Assembly (NCBI RefSeq): GCF_001623405.1
Contig: NZ_LUHG01000099.1
Location: forward strand, 1-50,735
Source: Hydrotalea flava
GTDB lineage: Bacteria > Bacteroidota > Bacteroidia > Chitinophagales > Chitinophagaceae
Length of the DNA stretch: 50,735 bases
Direction of reading: 5' to 3'
The position numbers and the translations under genes are program-made. Shown in pieces: positions 36,493 to 45,561 of the stretch (its first letter is position 1; each line of letters begins with the position of its first letter). A model generated the notes under the pieces. It did no database searches and was not told where the DNA came from. It saw only the letters and a list, made by a program, of their open reading frames with translations.

Positions 36493-36947
36493 TGTTGTTT
36501 ATATTGTTAAATATCCGTTACTTAAAAAATGATTGGAAGGGACTATTTATAAATTCAATTTTTGAATGTATAATAGAAAATGAAATTTCGAACAAAGTTA
36601 TTGGTGGGGCAATTCAAGTACATGCTGCCCTGGGTCCGGGTTTATTAGAAAGTGCATACCAGGAACGCTTATTTTATGTGTTGAAAAAGGGAGGACTAAG
36701 CGTTGTAAAACAAAAGCCCATGCCATTAGTATATGAGGAAGTACAATTAGAATGTGGATATAGAATTGACTTATTGTTATAGAACAAAGTGGTAATAGAG
36801 GTGAAAAGTGTGGAACCATTAAACGATATTCATTTAGCACAAGTACCCACTTATTTAAAATTAGGAAATTTTAGGTTGGGCTTATTGATCAATTTTAATG
36901 TAACATTATTAAAACAAGGGGTTAAAAGAGTGGTGAATGGATTTTAA
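36489..36947 (+). pseudogene. GxxExxY family protein, interrupted by an in-frame TAG
   Basis: The frame reads ENEISNKVIGGAIQVHAALG, PGLLESAYQERLFYVL (the GxxExxY motif) and CGYRIDLLL, then a TAG at 36780-36782, and continues unchanged as NKVVIEVKSVEPLNDIHLAQ, VPTYLKLGNFRLGLLINFNV and GVKRVVNGF to a normal stop. A glutamate is usual at the TAG position, so one GAG-to-TAG change explains the break. The family is nuclease-like (PD-(D/E)XK fold), with the lost Glu near the active region. The first 16 or so residues do not look like the family. A sequencing error, readthrough or pseudogene are all possible. Confidence 0.85.
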
Positions 36948-36971
36948 TAAACAATCAGTCAACGAAACCAA

Positions 36972-37015
36972 CTCTGTGCTCTTTGCGGTGAATCTCCGTG
37001 TGCTTTATGGTGAAA
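36972..37015. repeat. Imperfect 22-bp tandem repeat
   Basis: CTCTGTGCTCTTTGCGGTGA at 36972 is followed directly by CTCCGTGTGCTTTATGGTGA at 36994; the 22-base units match at 16 positions. It lies between the GxxExxY gene and the first PAS kinase. Confidence 0.5.
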
Positions 37016-37039
37016 CAACCACAGAACAGAAGAAGAAAA

Positions 37040-38446
37040 TTATTTCAACCTAAACTGTATATGTATTTTACATCCTTTACCCGGTGCACTGTCAATTTCA
37101 ACTACTCCATTGTACATTTCAGCGCGGCGTAGCATATTATTAATGCCTATTCCTTTTCGTTGGCTGTTTACATCAAATCCTATACCGCTATCTTCTATGC
37201 TAAAAAGAACATAGTTTTCATTTCGCTGCAAACTAAGTATTACTTTTTTTGCCCCTGAATGTTTGATGATATTATTGAACTGCTCCTGTGCTATGCGATA
37301 GATATTAATTTTAAATGGATAGGTTAAGCCTGTTTCTTCAAAGTCGGTTATTCTAGTTTCTATTTGCAACGACTTTAATTCACGAATATCCGCCGCTAAT
37401 TTTTCCAACCCTTCCTGTAAACTCATTTCTGTTTCTAAAGGTGTAACAAGTGCTTTAGATAGTTTTCTGATTTCTTCAATACTCTTTAAAATAAAACCTG
37501 ATGCCTGACTCAATAAATTTTCTTCCCGGTTAGGATGCTGCCTTGCCGACTCTACATAAATGCGAGAAGCAATGAGCAATTGATTAACATTATCGTGCAG
37601 CTCCTGACTAAATTCACTCCGTTCTTTTTCCTGCGCAGCTATTACGGCTTCCGCTATTTGTTGCTGTCGTAATAATTGTTCATTCACTAATTGCTGCTCT
37701 AATGCCAGCTTTTCAGTAACATTATTCAACATGGCCATTACCGCCTGCCGGTTATCATATACAATTTTATGCGATACCGTTTCCATCCACATTTTTTTGC
37801 CCAAAGCATTTTGATGTATCCACACACCTTTCTTTTTTTGTTTATCGGTATTCGCAAAATCAGCCGCAAATTTTAAAAAGTCCGGCAAGTTTTCCGGCGG
37901 ATGAATATCTTTCATGGATAATTTTACAAAATCGCGCCGGGCATAACCATATTCTTTACAGGCAGCATAATTCACATCAATGATTTGCAGGGTTTCTAAA
38001 TCCCACAATATTAAAGCCAGCGGATTATTTAAAAACAGGTAGCGGTATTTTTCATCGGCCGATTGCACCAATGCTTCATTGGCTAGTTTTTCACGCAGGT
38101 CAGTTATTTGTAACAGCAATAAGCATTCTTTTTCAGGAGCAAGCATGGTACAATGTACCGATACAGGAATGGCAGCTTCTCCCAAAATTTGCATATTGGT
38201 TGTAACCGATGCCACTGTATTGTTTTGCACATCAGCACATAATTTTTGCCAGTATGATATTTCCCAATTCAATAATTGTAGCACTGAGTGCCGTAACCCA
38301 TCAGCTACAGGACCACCCGTTAATTGCACAAATGCCGGATTGTTTGCATGTACAGCCCCTTTTGCATCGGCAATTAACATGGGCTGCAATACATGCGCCC
38401 ATAGCTGACCACTCCATTCATTACCGGCAGGTAAAGTTGTATCCAT
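37040..38446 (-). CDS. PAS-domain sensor histidine kinase, HisKA_3 (NarL-type) class
   Basis: I take the ATG at 38446 (468 residues); the frame is open to an ATG at 38494 with a short hydrophobic extension. A weak N-terminal PAS-like segment (MLIADAKGAVHANNPAFVQL) is followed by a clear PAS/PAC block (KYRYLFLNNPLALILWDLET, KLSMKDIHPPENLPDF). The HisKA_3 motif EFSQELHDNVNQLLIASRIY holds the phospho-acceptor His at residue 284. The ATPase domain ends SIEDSGIGFDVNSQRKGIGI. No membrane segment is seen, so it is cytosolic. It lies immediately after its larger paralogue on the same strand; no response regulator is close. Confidence 0.92.
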   Translation of the reverse strand: MDTTLPAGNEWSGQLWAHVLQPMLIADAKGAVHANNPAFVQLTGGPVADGLRHSVLQLLNWEISYWQKLCADVQNNTVASVTTNMQILGEAAIPVSVHCTMLAPEKECLLLLQITDLREKLANEALVQSADEKYRYLFLNNPLALILWDLETLQIIDVNYAACKEYGYARRDFVKLSMKDIHPPENLPDFLKFAADFANTDKQKKKGVWIHQNALGKKMWMETVSHKIVYDNRQAVMAMLNNVTEKLALEQQLVNEQLLRQQQIAEAVIAAQEKERSEFSQELHDNVNQLLIASRIYVESARQHPNREENLLSQASGFILKSIEEIRKLSKALVTPLETEMSLQEGLEKLAADIRELKSLQIETRITDFEETGLTYPFKINIYRIAQEQFNNIIKHSGAKKVILSLQRNENYVLFSIEDSGIGFDVNSQRKGIGINNMLRRAEMYNGVVEIDSAPGKGCKIHIQFRLK

Positions 38447-38665
38447 GCTGTGTTTAAATATTAAAATAATCTTAGTTTTAAACAACAATGCCAAAACAAG
38501 CAGTTGCGTACTAACAAATTATCTCATGAAAAGAAACAGCACCAACAAAGAAGTGAAACTGATTTTTCAAGGATAATGATGCAAATTACTTTGCTAATAT
38601 CTACACAAATCTACAAGTTGCCAAATTTATTGGACTCGATTTTTATTATACATGCATTACTTGTT

Positions 38666-41600
38666 TTATATATTATGAAAATCTACTAACAATACTGTTC
38701 CATTTCCCGGCGAACTTTGTATGGTAAATTTACCCTTATACATCTCCGTTCTTTTTTGAATATTATTTAAACCAATACCCGATTTTACAGCATTTACATC
38801 AAATCCCTTTCCATTGTCTTCTATCCGCAATGCAATATGCCCGCCATTTCGTTTTAACTGAATTTTTACTTCAGTGGCTGCTGCATGTTTACTGATATTG
38901 GTTAATTGCTCCTGTATAATACGATACAAATTCAAGCGAAACTTTTGTTCTAATCCTGTTTCATTAAAATGCGTTAAATCAATTGCTACATTATTTTTCA
39001 ATATAAGCGACATATCGTTCACCAATTTCCGGATGGCTTCTTTCAGGCTTACATCTTTCTCAACCGGGTTAATCAATGCTTTAGAGAGTTTCCTGATTTC
39101 TTCGATGGCCTGTAAAATATACCAGGATGATTGCTGCAATAACTCATTTTCTTCAGGATGTGCTTTACGTGCCATTTCTACATAAATACGGCTGGCCGTT
39201 AAAATCTGGTTCACATTGTCATGCAATTCACGCCCAATTTCCTGCCGTTCTTTTTCCTGCGCTGTTATTTCAGCATGTATTACCTCATTGCGGCGCTGCA
39301 CCTGTTCTTCTGCCAGCCTCGCTTCTAATGCTAATTTTTCTGTAATGTTTGTACCAATACCCATCACACAATCTCTGCCTTCGTATTTTATTTTGTGCGA
39401 AGCAATTTGCATCTGCATGATACTTCCATCTTTTTTCTGATGTTTCCAGTTTTTAATATACATGATTTTGTCAGATAACTGAATTTGCCGTACAAATTGT
39501 TTCAAAGTTTCATGCTCGGAAGCAGGACGTAAATCTAAAATAGTCATTTGCAGTAATTCTTCTCTTGAATAACCATATTCTTTTATGGACGTATTGTTGA
39601 CATCTAAAATCTTCAGACTCCCGATATCCCATACAAAAATAGAATTAGGGTTGGTATCAAACAATTGTTTGTATTTTTCTTCCGATACATGCAATTGCTC
39701 CTTTGTTTTTTTAGCTTCGGTAATATCTGTTTCAATAGCAAAAAACTGCAGTAATTTTTTTTGTTCATCAAAAATTGGTTGTACCTGTATGTGCAGCCAA
39801 ATGGCCTCACCTGATTTGGTATAATTTTTAATTTCACATTCAAAAGGTTGCTGAGCGGCAATCTGTTGACGCATATAGGTCTTTACAGCTACATCACTAT
39901 CAGGCCCTTGTAAAAAACGAGCATTTTTTCCGATACTTTCAGTTAAAGTGTAACCAGTAATTTTTGTAAATGCTTCATTTACATAAGTAATGTTTTCATG
40001 GGCATCGGTAATAATAACGGCATTGGTGGTTTCCTTAGCTACTATCGACAAGCGTTTCAATTCTTCTTCCTGCATTTTACGCTGTGTAATATCTTCTGTG
40101 GCGCCAATCATTCTTGAAACTGTTCCATCTTCATTTCTAATAATAAAACCTTTATCCCGCACAAATGCATAACTGCCGTCACTTTTTTTAAACCGGTACT
40201 CCGATTCCCATATATTTTGATTTTTATTTTTAAAAGCCTGCTTTCCTCTTTTCAGAATATTAGGCAAATCATCCGGATGTATATGGCTGGTCCAGAAATC
40301 ACGATCCCACTCTAACACTTCCGAAGGATAGCCGAATAATTTTTCAAACCCATCTCCCAGTAATTCAACGGTATGATTGGCAATATTCCAATCCCATAGC
40401 GCATCGCTGGCGGCTTTGGCAATTAATTCGTACCGTAGTTTATTGGTAGCCAGTAACAGGTAGTTGTAATGGTTTTCCATGATAATACCTACCAGCTTGC
40501 TCATGCGCTCTAATGTTTGCAATTGCAAAGCGGTAGGTGTTTTGGGCACCTCGTAATAAAATGCAAGGCTGCCTAAAACGGTATTATTTTTATTGAGAAT
40601 GGGGATACTCCAACAGGCCCGTAACCCATGCTGCAAGGCAATTTCTTTATACAGTATCCATCTTTTATCATTTGCAATATCATCTACAATAACCCTCTCT
40701 TTTGTGTACATGGCGGTACCGCAAGAGCCGGCTTCAGGGCCAATGGGTGAACCGTCAATCATTTTCAAATAACCGGCAGGTAAATGTGGTGCTCCCAAAT
40801 GTTGTACGGTATTATTAGCTTGTAAGGTAAGTACCGAAGCCAACATGCCGGGATGTAGTTTTTCCAATTCAATCAGTAAAACTTCTACCACATCTTTAAA
40901 AGCAACCTGTTGCTGCAGGTTTAAGTTGTATACCAGTGATTCAATATCCTGAATTGATTGCTGGTATTTTTGTTGGGTAATGTCTTGCATGGCCCCAACC
41001 ATGCGGTAAGGTTTCCCACTTTCATCTTTTAATATTTTACCTCTATCTATTACATAGGCCCAGGAGCCGTCTGCTTTTTTGTAATAATAGGCTTCCTGCC
41101 AAAATTCTGCAGCGTTATCAATTGCTTGTTGTAAACTGGCTGCAACCCGTTCTGCATCATCCGGATGCAATCTTGTTTTCCAATCCTGAATATTTCCCTC
41201 ATGGTTGTTGGTAGGATAACCAAATAATTCAGTATAGCCATCACCCCAATACATTTGTCCGGTTAATAAATCCCAATCCCAAATTGCATTAAACGACACC
41301 TGTACAACATATTCAAACCGCTCGTTGCTTTGTAATAATTGTCGCCTTGTTTTTAAACGTTCCGTTACATCATTTACCAGAATTAAGGCAGCCGGTTGCT
41401 GGTTAAATTCTATCAGGTGCGAAATAATTTCTACTTCTAACCAATCTCCATTTTTGGTACGGTGTTTCCATAAACCCTGGTAGGCCAAAATTGCACCTTT
41501 TCTTTCACGTTGAATAAGTTGTAAGGCTCTGGCATCTTGTTCGTCTCTCAAATCGTAAATCGTCATTTGTAAAAACTCAGTCCTGCTATACCCATATTTC

Positions 41601-42883
41601 TGCACTGCCATTTCATTTACTTCTAAAAAAGCTTTGGTAATGGGGTGTATAATCCACATGGGTTGCGGATTATAATAAAACAGGTATTTATAAGTTTTCT
41701 CTGAAGTTTCCAATGCCTGTCTTACCTGCACTTCATATGTTATACTTCTAAAAAACAAGGTTATATCTTGTTGATTCGGATAAATCCGGTAACGCATCCA
41801 TTCCTGCCATTGCGGATGAAAAATTTCCAGCACATTGGATTGTTGCAGTTGCAAGGCATTGGTGATTACCTGTTCAAATACCGGTCTCTCAGAGGCCGGA
41901 ATGGCCGCAATAATATTGGCACTTTTCCCATCGAACGGAAGATGCAACAAGCGGCGGCCGTTAGAATTTAAAAATGTACTTATTCCGGTAGTATCAAATG
42001 TAGCAAATCCATCGGCCAATTGTTCTAGGCTATTAACAAAATAATTTCGTTCTTTCTCAAAAGTATTTTTTAAATACTCTGATGTAAGCAACAATTCCTG
42101 TAACTGCTTTTCAATATTTTTTTGTGCCGTTACATCCATGGCATTAATCATCACATGTGCAACCTCTCCCTCTGCATTTTGAATGGGTTTGTATTTGATT
42201 TGATAAAACAACACACTACCTTCAAATGGCAATTCAATAATGGTTTTATGCGGATGACCGGCCAATACATCACTATAAATTTGTTGCAATGCAGGTAAAC
42301 GTTCAGGCTGTGCATATTCTAAAATAGAGCGCCCTACAGCTAAATTTTTACCCAGTAATGCTTCGCTTTTAATTTCGGCTGAAGCATTGATAGCAGCAAT
42401 GTTTAGGTTACGGTCTAAAATAATAAACGACTCATCTGTATTATTTAAAATGAGCTGCATTTGGGCCATTAATTGTTGGGTAACGGCCGACTGTTGTTGG
42501 CGCTCGGAAATATCGGCAATAATAGCCGATGCCCTTTGTTCGCCAGAGGGAGTTGTAAACAGGCGGGAACACATTTCAACAGGAAATTTTTCCCCATTGC
42601 TTTTTATGCCGATAAACTGGCCCTGCACCAATCCGCTTTTAGATCGTTGTTCATATAGTTCAGCAAATCCGGGCATGTTTTCATCAATCAACCGGCTACG
42701 ATGCATACCACGTAAGGCTTCTAAACTATAACCAAACATTTCGGCAGCTGCATGGTTGGCCTCCAACACCGTACCATCGGGTTTCGATAAAAAAACAGCA
42801 AGCGGTGCGTGTAATATGGTTTGATGATATATTTCTTGCATACACAAATGCTTATAGAATTGGATAAGTGCCATACTCTGCAC
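38666..42883 (-). CDS. Giant multi-PAS/GAF histidine kinase, HisKA_3 class (1405 residues)
   Basis: The cytosolic kinase carries about eight PAS domains in a row with a GAF domain (about 660-810; QHLGAPHLPAGYLKM, GSCGTAMYTKERVIVDDIAN) between PAS 5 and 6. The seventh PAS has the LOV-like string IGKNARFLQGPDSD, in which Ala988 stands where a flavin-bonding Cys would be. The HisKA_3 domain has EIGRELHDNVNQILTASRIY with phospho-acceptor His1221, and a C-terminal ATPase domain (RIEDNGKGFDVNAVKSGIGL). The start may instead be the ATG at 42841. It is paralogous to the next kinase, and the response regulator partner is not in the window. Confidence 0.93.
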   Translation of the reverse strand: MQSMALIQFYKHLCMQEIYHQTILHAPLAVFLSKPDGTVLEANHAAAEMFGYSLEALRGMHRSRLIDENMPGFAELYEQRSKSGLVQGQFIGIKSNGEKFPVEMCSRLFTTPSGEQRASAIIADISERQQQSAVTQQLMAQMQLILNNTDESFIILDRNLNIAAINASAEIKSEALLGKNLAVGRSILEYAQPERLPALQQIYSDVLAGHPHKTIIELPFEGSVLFYQIKYKPIQNAEGEVAHVMINAMDVTAQKNIEKQLQELLLTSEYLKNTFEKERNYFVNSLEQLADGFATFDTTGISTFLNSNGRRLLHLPFDGKSANIIAAIPASERPVFEQVITNALQLQQSNVLEIFHPQWQEWMRYRIYPNQQDITLFFRSITYEVQVRQALETSEKTYKYLFYYNPQPMWIIHPITKAFLEVNEMAVQKYGYSRTEFLQMTIYDLRDEQDARALQLIQRERKGAILAYQGLWKHRTKNGDWLEVEIISHLIEFNQQPAALILVNDVTERLKTRRQLLQSNERFEYVVQVSFNAIWDWDLLTGQMYWGDGYTELFGYPTNNHEGNIQDWKTRLHPDDAERVAASLQQAIDNAAEFWQEAYYYKKADGSWAYVIDRGKILKDESGKPYRMVGAMQDITQQKYQQSIQDIESLVYNLNLQQQVAFKDVVEVLLIELEKLHPGMLASVLTLQANNTVQHLGAPHLPAGYLKMIDGSPIGPEAGSCGTAMYTKERVIVDDIANDKRWILYKEIALQHGLRACWSIPILNKNNTVLGSLAFYYEVPKTPTALQLQTLERMSKLVGIIMENHYNYLLLATNKLRYELIAKAASDALWDWNIANHTVELLGDGFEKLFGYPSEVLEWDRDFWTSHIHPDDLPNILKRGKQAFKNKNQNIWESEYRFKKSDGSYAFVRDKGFIIRNEDGTVSRMIGATEDITQRKMQEEELKRLSIVAKETTNAVIITDAHENITYVNEAFTKITGYTLTESIGKNARFLQGPDSDVAVKTYMRQQIAAQQPFECEIKNYTKSGEAIWLHIQVQPIFDEQKKLLQFFAIETDITEAKKTKEQLHVSEEKYKQLFDTNPNSIFVWDIGSLKILDVNNTSIKEYGYSREELLQMTILDLRPASEHETLKQFVRQIQLSDKIMYIKNWKHQKKDGSIMQMQIASHKIKYEGRDCVMGIGTNITEKLALEARLAEEQVQRRNEVIHAEITAQEKERQEIGRELHDNVNQILTASRIYVEMARKAHPEENELLQQSSWYILQAIEEIRKLSKALINPVEKDVSLKEAIRKLVNDMSLILKNNVAIDLTHFNETGLEQKFRLNLYRIIQEQLTNISKHAAATEVKIQLKRNGGHIALRIEDNGKGFDVNAVKSGIGLNNIQKRTEMYKGKFTIQSSPGNGTVLLVDFHNI

Positions 42884-42891
42884 TTTTATCT

Positions 42892-42907
42892 CCTTTAACG
42901 TTAAAGG
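42892..42907. promoter_or_regulatory. Perfect 16-bp palindrome upstream of the giant kinase
   Basis: CCTTTAACGTTAAAGG is fully self-complementary and ends 9 bases before the start codon at 42883, or 51 before the alternative ATG at 42841. It suits a dimeric repressor site. No T run follows. Confidence 0.5.
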
Positions 42908-43363
42908 TATTGGTTGAATATAGTAAAAAACAAATCTGCAAGGAAAAAAACTAAAAAATGGGTGAAAACACCTAAGTTTTGCACTTTCAAATGCCTATCC
43001 AATGCTAAAAAATATAGTAAGCCGAAATGCATTACTGGTCATATGCATTAAAACGCTGTTATGAAATATTTATTTTTAACAGCTTTGCAACCCATTGGTT
43101 TGCCCTAGCAAATTCACGTCATTATTGTTTGCATGCTTTTGTCTGTATGTGAACAAAATACCTACTCAACAGTTTTTATGTTGCCGGGTGTTTCGGATAT
43201 ATAGAATGATTGGTTTACAAATCATGGAACTAAACCCATACTTTGTACAAAAACTAAATGAGGTATGCATGAAAAAAAATCCGGCAAAACGATGATTCAA
43301 AAACTAATAATCACCAACCCTTTTGAACCTTTCACTTGAATAAAAAATGTAAACCTCAAACCC
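42908..43363. other. Divergent spacer between kinase and flavin-reductase genes
   Basis: About 450 bases without a supported gene. Two 7-bp arms (GCTGTTA at 43055 and TAACAGC at 43077) form a weak hairpin. A short plus-strand frame (43095-43295) has no family character. Confidence 0.35.
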
Positions 43364-43840
43364 ATGCAAAGACCCTGGAATTTACCCAGCCTGCCTGTTT
43401 ACAGCCTGGCCACCTATTTAGATAATGGCATCAACATGAATATTTGTACTTATGTTTCACCGGTGAGCATGCAGCCGAAAATATATGCCATAGCGGTATA
43501 TCAAAACACCCAAACACTCCAATGGATGAACCGCACAGATGAGGCAGTGTTGCAATTACTGCATGCAGACCAATATAAACTGGTACGCACATTAGGACAA
43601 AAAACGGGCATTACATTTAACAAACAGCAATGGCTGGAAAAGAACCATCACTTAACCCTTTGGAAGACATTTCCGGCACTGTCTGGCGCAGCGGCCTATG
43701 TTCGGCTAAAAAAAATAAACACTATTTCTATCGAAGGCGATCATATTTTATTTTTATGTAAAGCCCTTCAATACCAATCACTATCTGCCAATATTTTAAC
43801 CACAGCCATACTATCCAACAAAAAAATCATCCGTATATGA
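43364..43840 (+). CDS. Flavin reductase-like domain protein
   Basis: The 158-residue protein begins MQRPWNLPSLPVYSLATYLD and has the compact split-barrel layout of flavin-reductase-like (FMN-binding) proteins, with MNICTYVSPVSMQPKIYAIA near the N-terminus and a terminal strand LSNKKIIRI. The usual glycine-rich NAD contacts are not obvious, so it may bind flavin without being a classical NAD(P)H:flavin reductase. Its stop overlaps the next gene's start as ATGA, so the two are probably made together. Confidence 0.75.
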   Translation: MQRPWNLPSLPVYSLATYLDNGINMNICTYVSPVSMQPKIYAIAVYQNTQTLQWMNRTDEAVLQLLHADQYKLVRTLGQKTGITFNKQQWLEKNHHLTLWKTFPALSGAAAYVRLKKINTISIEGDHILFLCKALQYQSLSANILTTAILSNKKIIRI

Positions 43841-44106
43841 CACAGCAGGAAACAGACCGCATTTTTGAAATGGCCTGGGAAGACCGAACACCCTTTGAAG
43901 CCATTGCTTTTCAATTTGGATTAACAGAACAGGATGTTATTGTATTGATGCGCAGACATTTAAAACGCAGTAGTTTTCATTTATGGCGCAAACGCGTCAA
44001 TAGCTGCATCAGTAAAAAACACTTACACAAACGACCTACTGGTATCAACAGATTTAAAAGTAATTTACAAAGACAAATTACCCTCAATAAAATAAGTAAA
44101 CGATGA
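43837..44106 (+). CDS. TIGR03643 family protein
   Basis: The 89-residue basic protein starts inside the end of the flavin-reductase-like gene (ATGA). MAWEDRTPFEAIAFQFGLTE and VIVLMRRHLKRSSFHLWRKR match the TIGR03643/DUF2805 family, small helical proteins with a helix-turn-helix-like N-terminal half and an Arg/Lys-rich remainder that could contact nucleic acid. The function is not established. Pairing with a flavin-binding protein is the main context clue. Confidence 0.85.
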   Translation: MTQQETDRIFEMAWEDRTPFEAIAFQFGLTEQDVIVLMRRHLKRSSFHLWRKRVNSCISKKHLHKRPTGINRFKSNLQRQITLNKISKR

Positions 44107-44773
44107 GGCATTGAAGCACCAAACATTCCATTGTGTGTGATGAATGTCCTTGCTCCTCAAATATAGCCAACAACTTACCCAATACCATAATATACAAAAA
44201 ACTGTTAATGTTTTCAATACCATAAAAATCAGCAGCCCTTCCAAATGTGGCATTCATATTCCCTGCTTTCACTTCCTTCATTAAAGTAGTTGATAAATGG
44301 GCGCTCACTTTCCCTTTTACACTGCATGGATTATAGGGTGTATCTTCATCTATGCACCATTTAATTTTCCATACATGTACACATTGTCTAAAAAAATCAG
44401 TTTGGCCCGGGATATTTTAACCCTAGCTGTCCCATTGTTTATAGTAACCGGCCATTGTACTTTTATTTTTATCATAAGGCAGGCCAACAGTTAAATAATA
44501 GAAATGGATTGACTTCTGTTATAATAATAAAACATATAAATATAATATTATATTATACAAAAAAGAAAAATATCATTTGCAAAATTGACCGGGTGCTAAA
44601 AAGGCTGCAAATCAAAAACAAGCAATCCTGCAACAGGTTTAGTAAACTTTAAAATAAATTAGGAATGTTCTAATTATTAATCTATCTTGTCATTAACATT
44701 CTTTTAACAGATTTACGCACCTTCTTTTTTTATATTAATACCAACCTTTTCTTTAACTGCTAAATTTGAATTT
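44107..44773. other. Spacer with a possible gene fragment
   Basis: A minus-strand frame (44084-44308) reads MKEVKAGNMNATFGRAADFY and GIENINSFLYIMVLGKLLAI, which has protein-like composition but no family I recognise; it overlaps the TIGR03643 gene's end and may be a relic. The rest is AT-rich, including a long alternating TA tract near 44530-44560. Confidence 0.3.
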
Positions 44774-45561
44774 ATGAAAAAGATGCTTGCATTTATATTT
44801 TGTTTATCAGTCACTTTTATTAATGGACAAACAAATAAAAAATGGATGTTTAATTCCGGCTTGGATATTGGAGCATGGTGGGGCGGAACAGGAATTTCTT
44901 CTTTAAAAGCAACAGATAATCCAGTATTAACGGGTGATTTAAAAACACAAATAGCATATACTGGCGATCTATATATAGAATGGTTACATAGAAAATACAA
45001 AAGTTCTGGTCCGGATTTTGGGCTAAAAACAAAATTAGTATGGGATTATTTTACAGCAAATAATGCGCAGTCGGGTAATAGTTTAGAATCTTTCACACTA
45101 AACTATATATCTGCTCTCCGGTATTATTTGAATATTGTATTTCCTTTAAAAATAAAGTTACAAGTGCCCGCTATATAGCACCCTCATCTACTACACAAAC
45201 CTATATTTACAGTCATTCATATGGAGATAATATTGTAAGCAACACTACGGTCAATCCGGGTGGGTATAGTCCAGGCGGAATTCCATTTTCTGATGCCATA
45301 TTTTTGTATGCCGGGCCATCCATTAATTTTCTCGCTAAAGCTTTTCACAATCAAAATGGCAACGAATATGTTTTAAACAATAACCAACTAAATTCATCGT
45401 ATGTTGGGTTTGTAGGTGGTGTATGTTTATATCTTTTTATGATTAACATAGATATATCATATCAAAGGGGTTTTACAAGTATTTATAATAATTCAAATGT
45501 TGTATTAAGTGGATTTTTAGTTAGACTGGGTTTTAACTTATCGAGAAGAAAATTTAATTAG
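44774..45561 (+). pseudogene. Outer membrane beta-barrel protein gene with a frameshift
   Basis: The first frame (to 45178) has a signal peptide (LAFIFCLSVTFINGQ) and barrel-like strands up to RYYLNIVFPLK. The protein then continues in another frame: NKVTSARYIAPSSTTQTYIY, FLYAGPSINFLAKAFHNQNG, SYVGFVGGVCLYLFMINIDI and a typical terminal strand LSGFLVRLGFNLSRRKFN, ending at 45561. The shift lies in an A-rich run near 45150. Joined, the protein would be about 260 residues. The function is unknown. A single-base indel or a sequencing error would both explain it. Confidence 0.75.

Noticed and set aside
43095-43295. 66-residue plus-strand frame upstream of the flavin-reductase-like gene
   Set aside because: No family character and no promoter or conserved start.
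44529-44562. Near-palindromic alternating TA tract
   Set aside because: Low-complexity AT sequence; symmetry is expected by chance here.
44761-44768. TAAATTTG as promoter of the barrel-protein gene
   Set aside because: Only 5 bases before the ATG, so transcription would begin at or inside the start codon; no clear -33 element.
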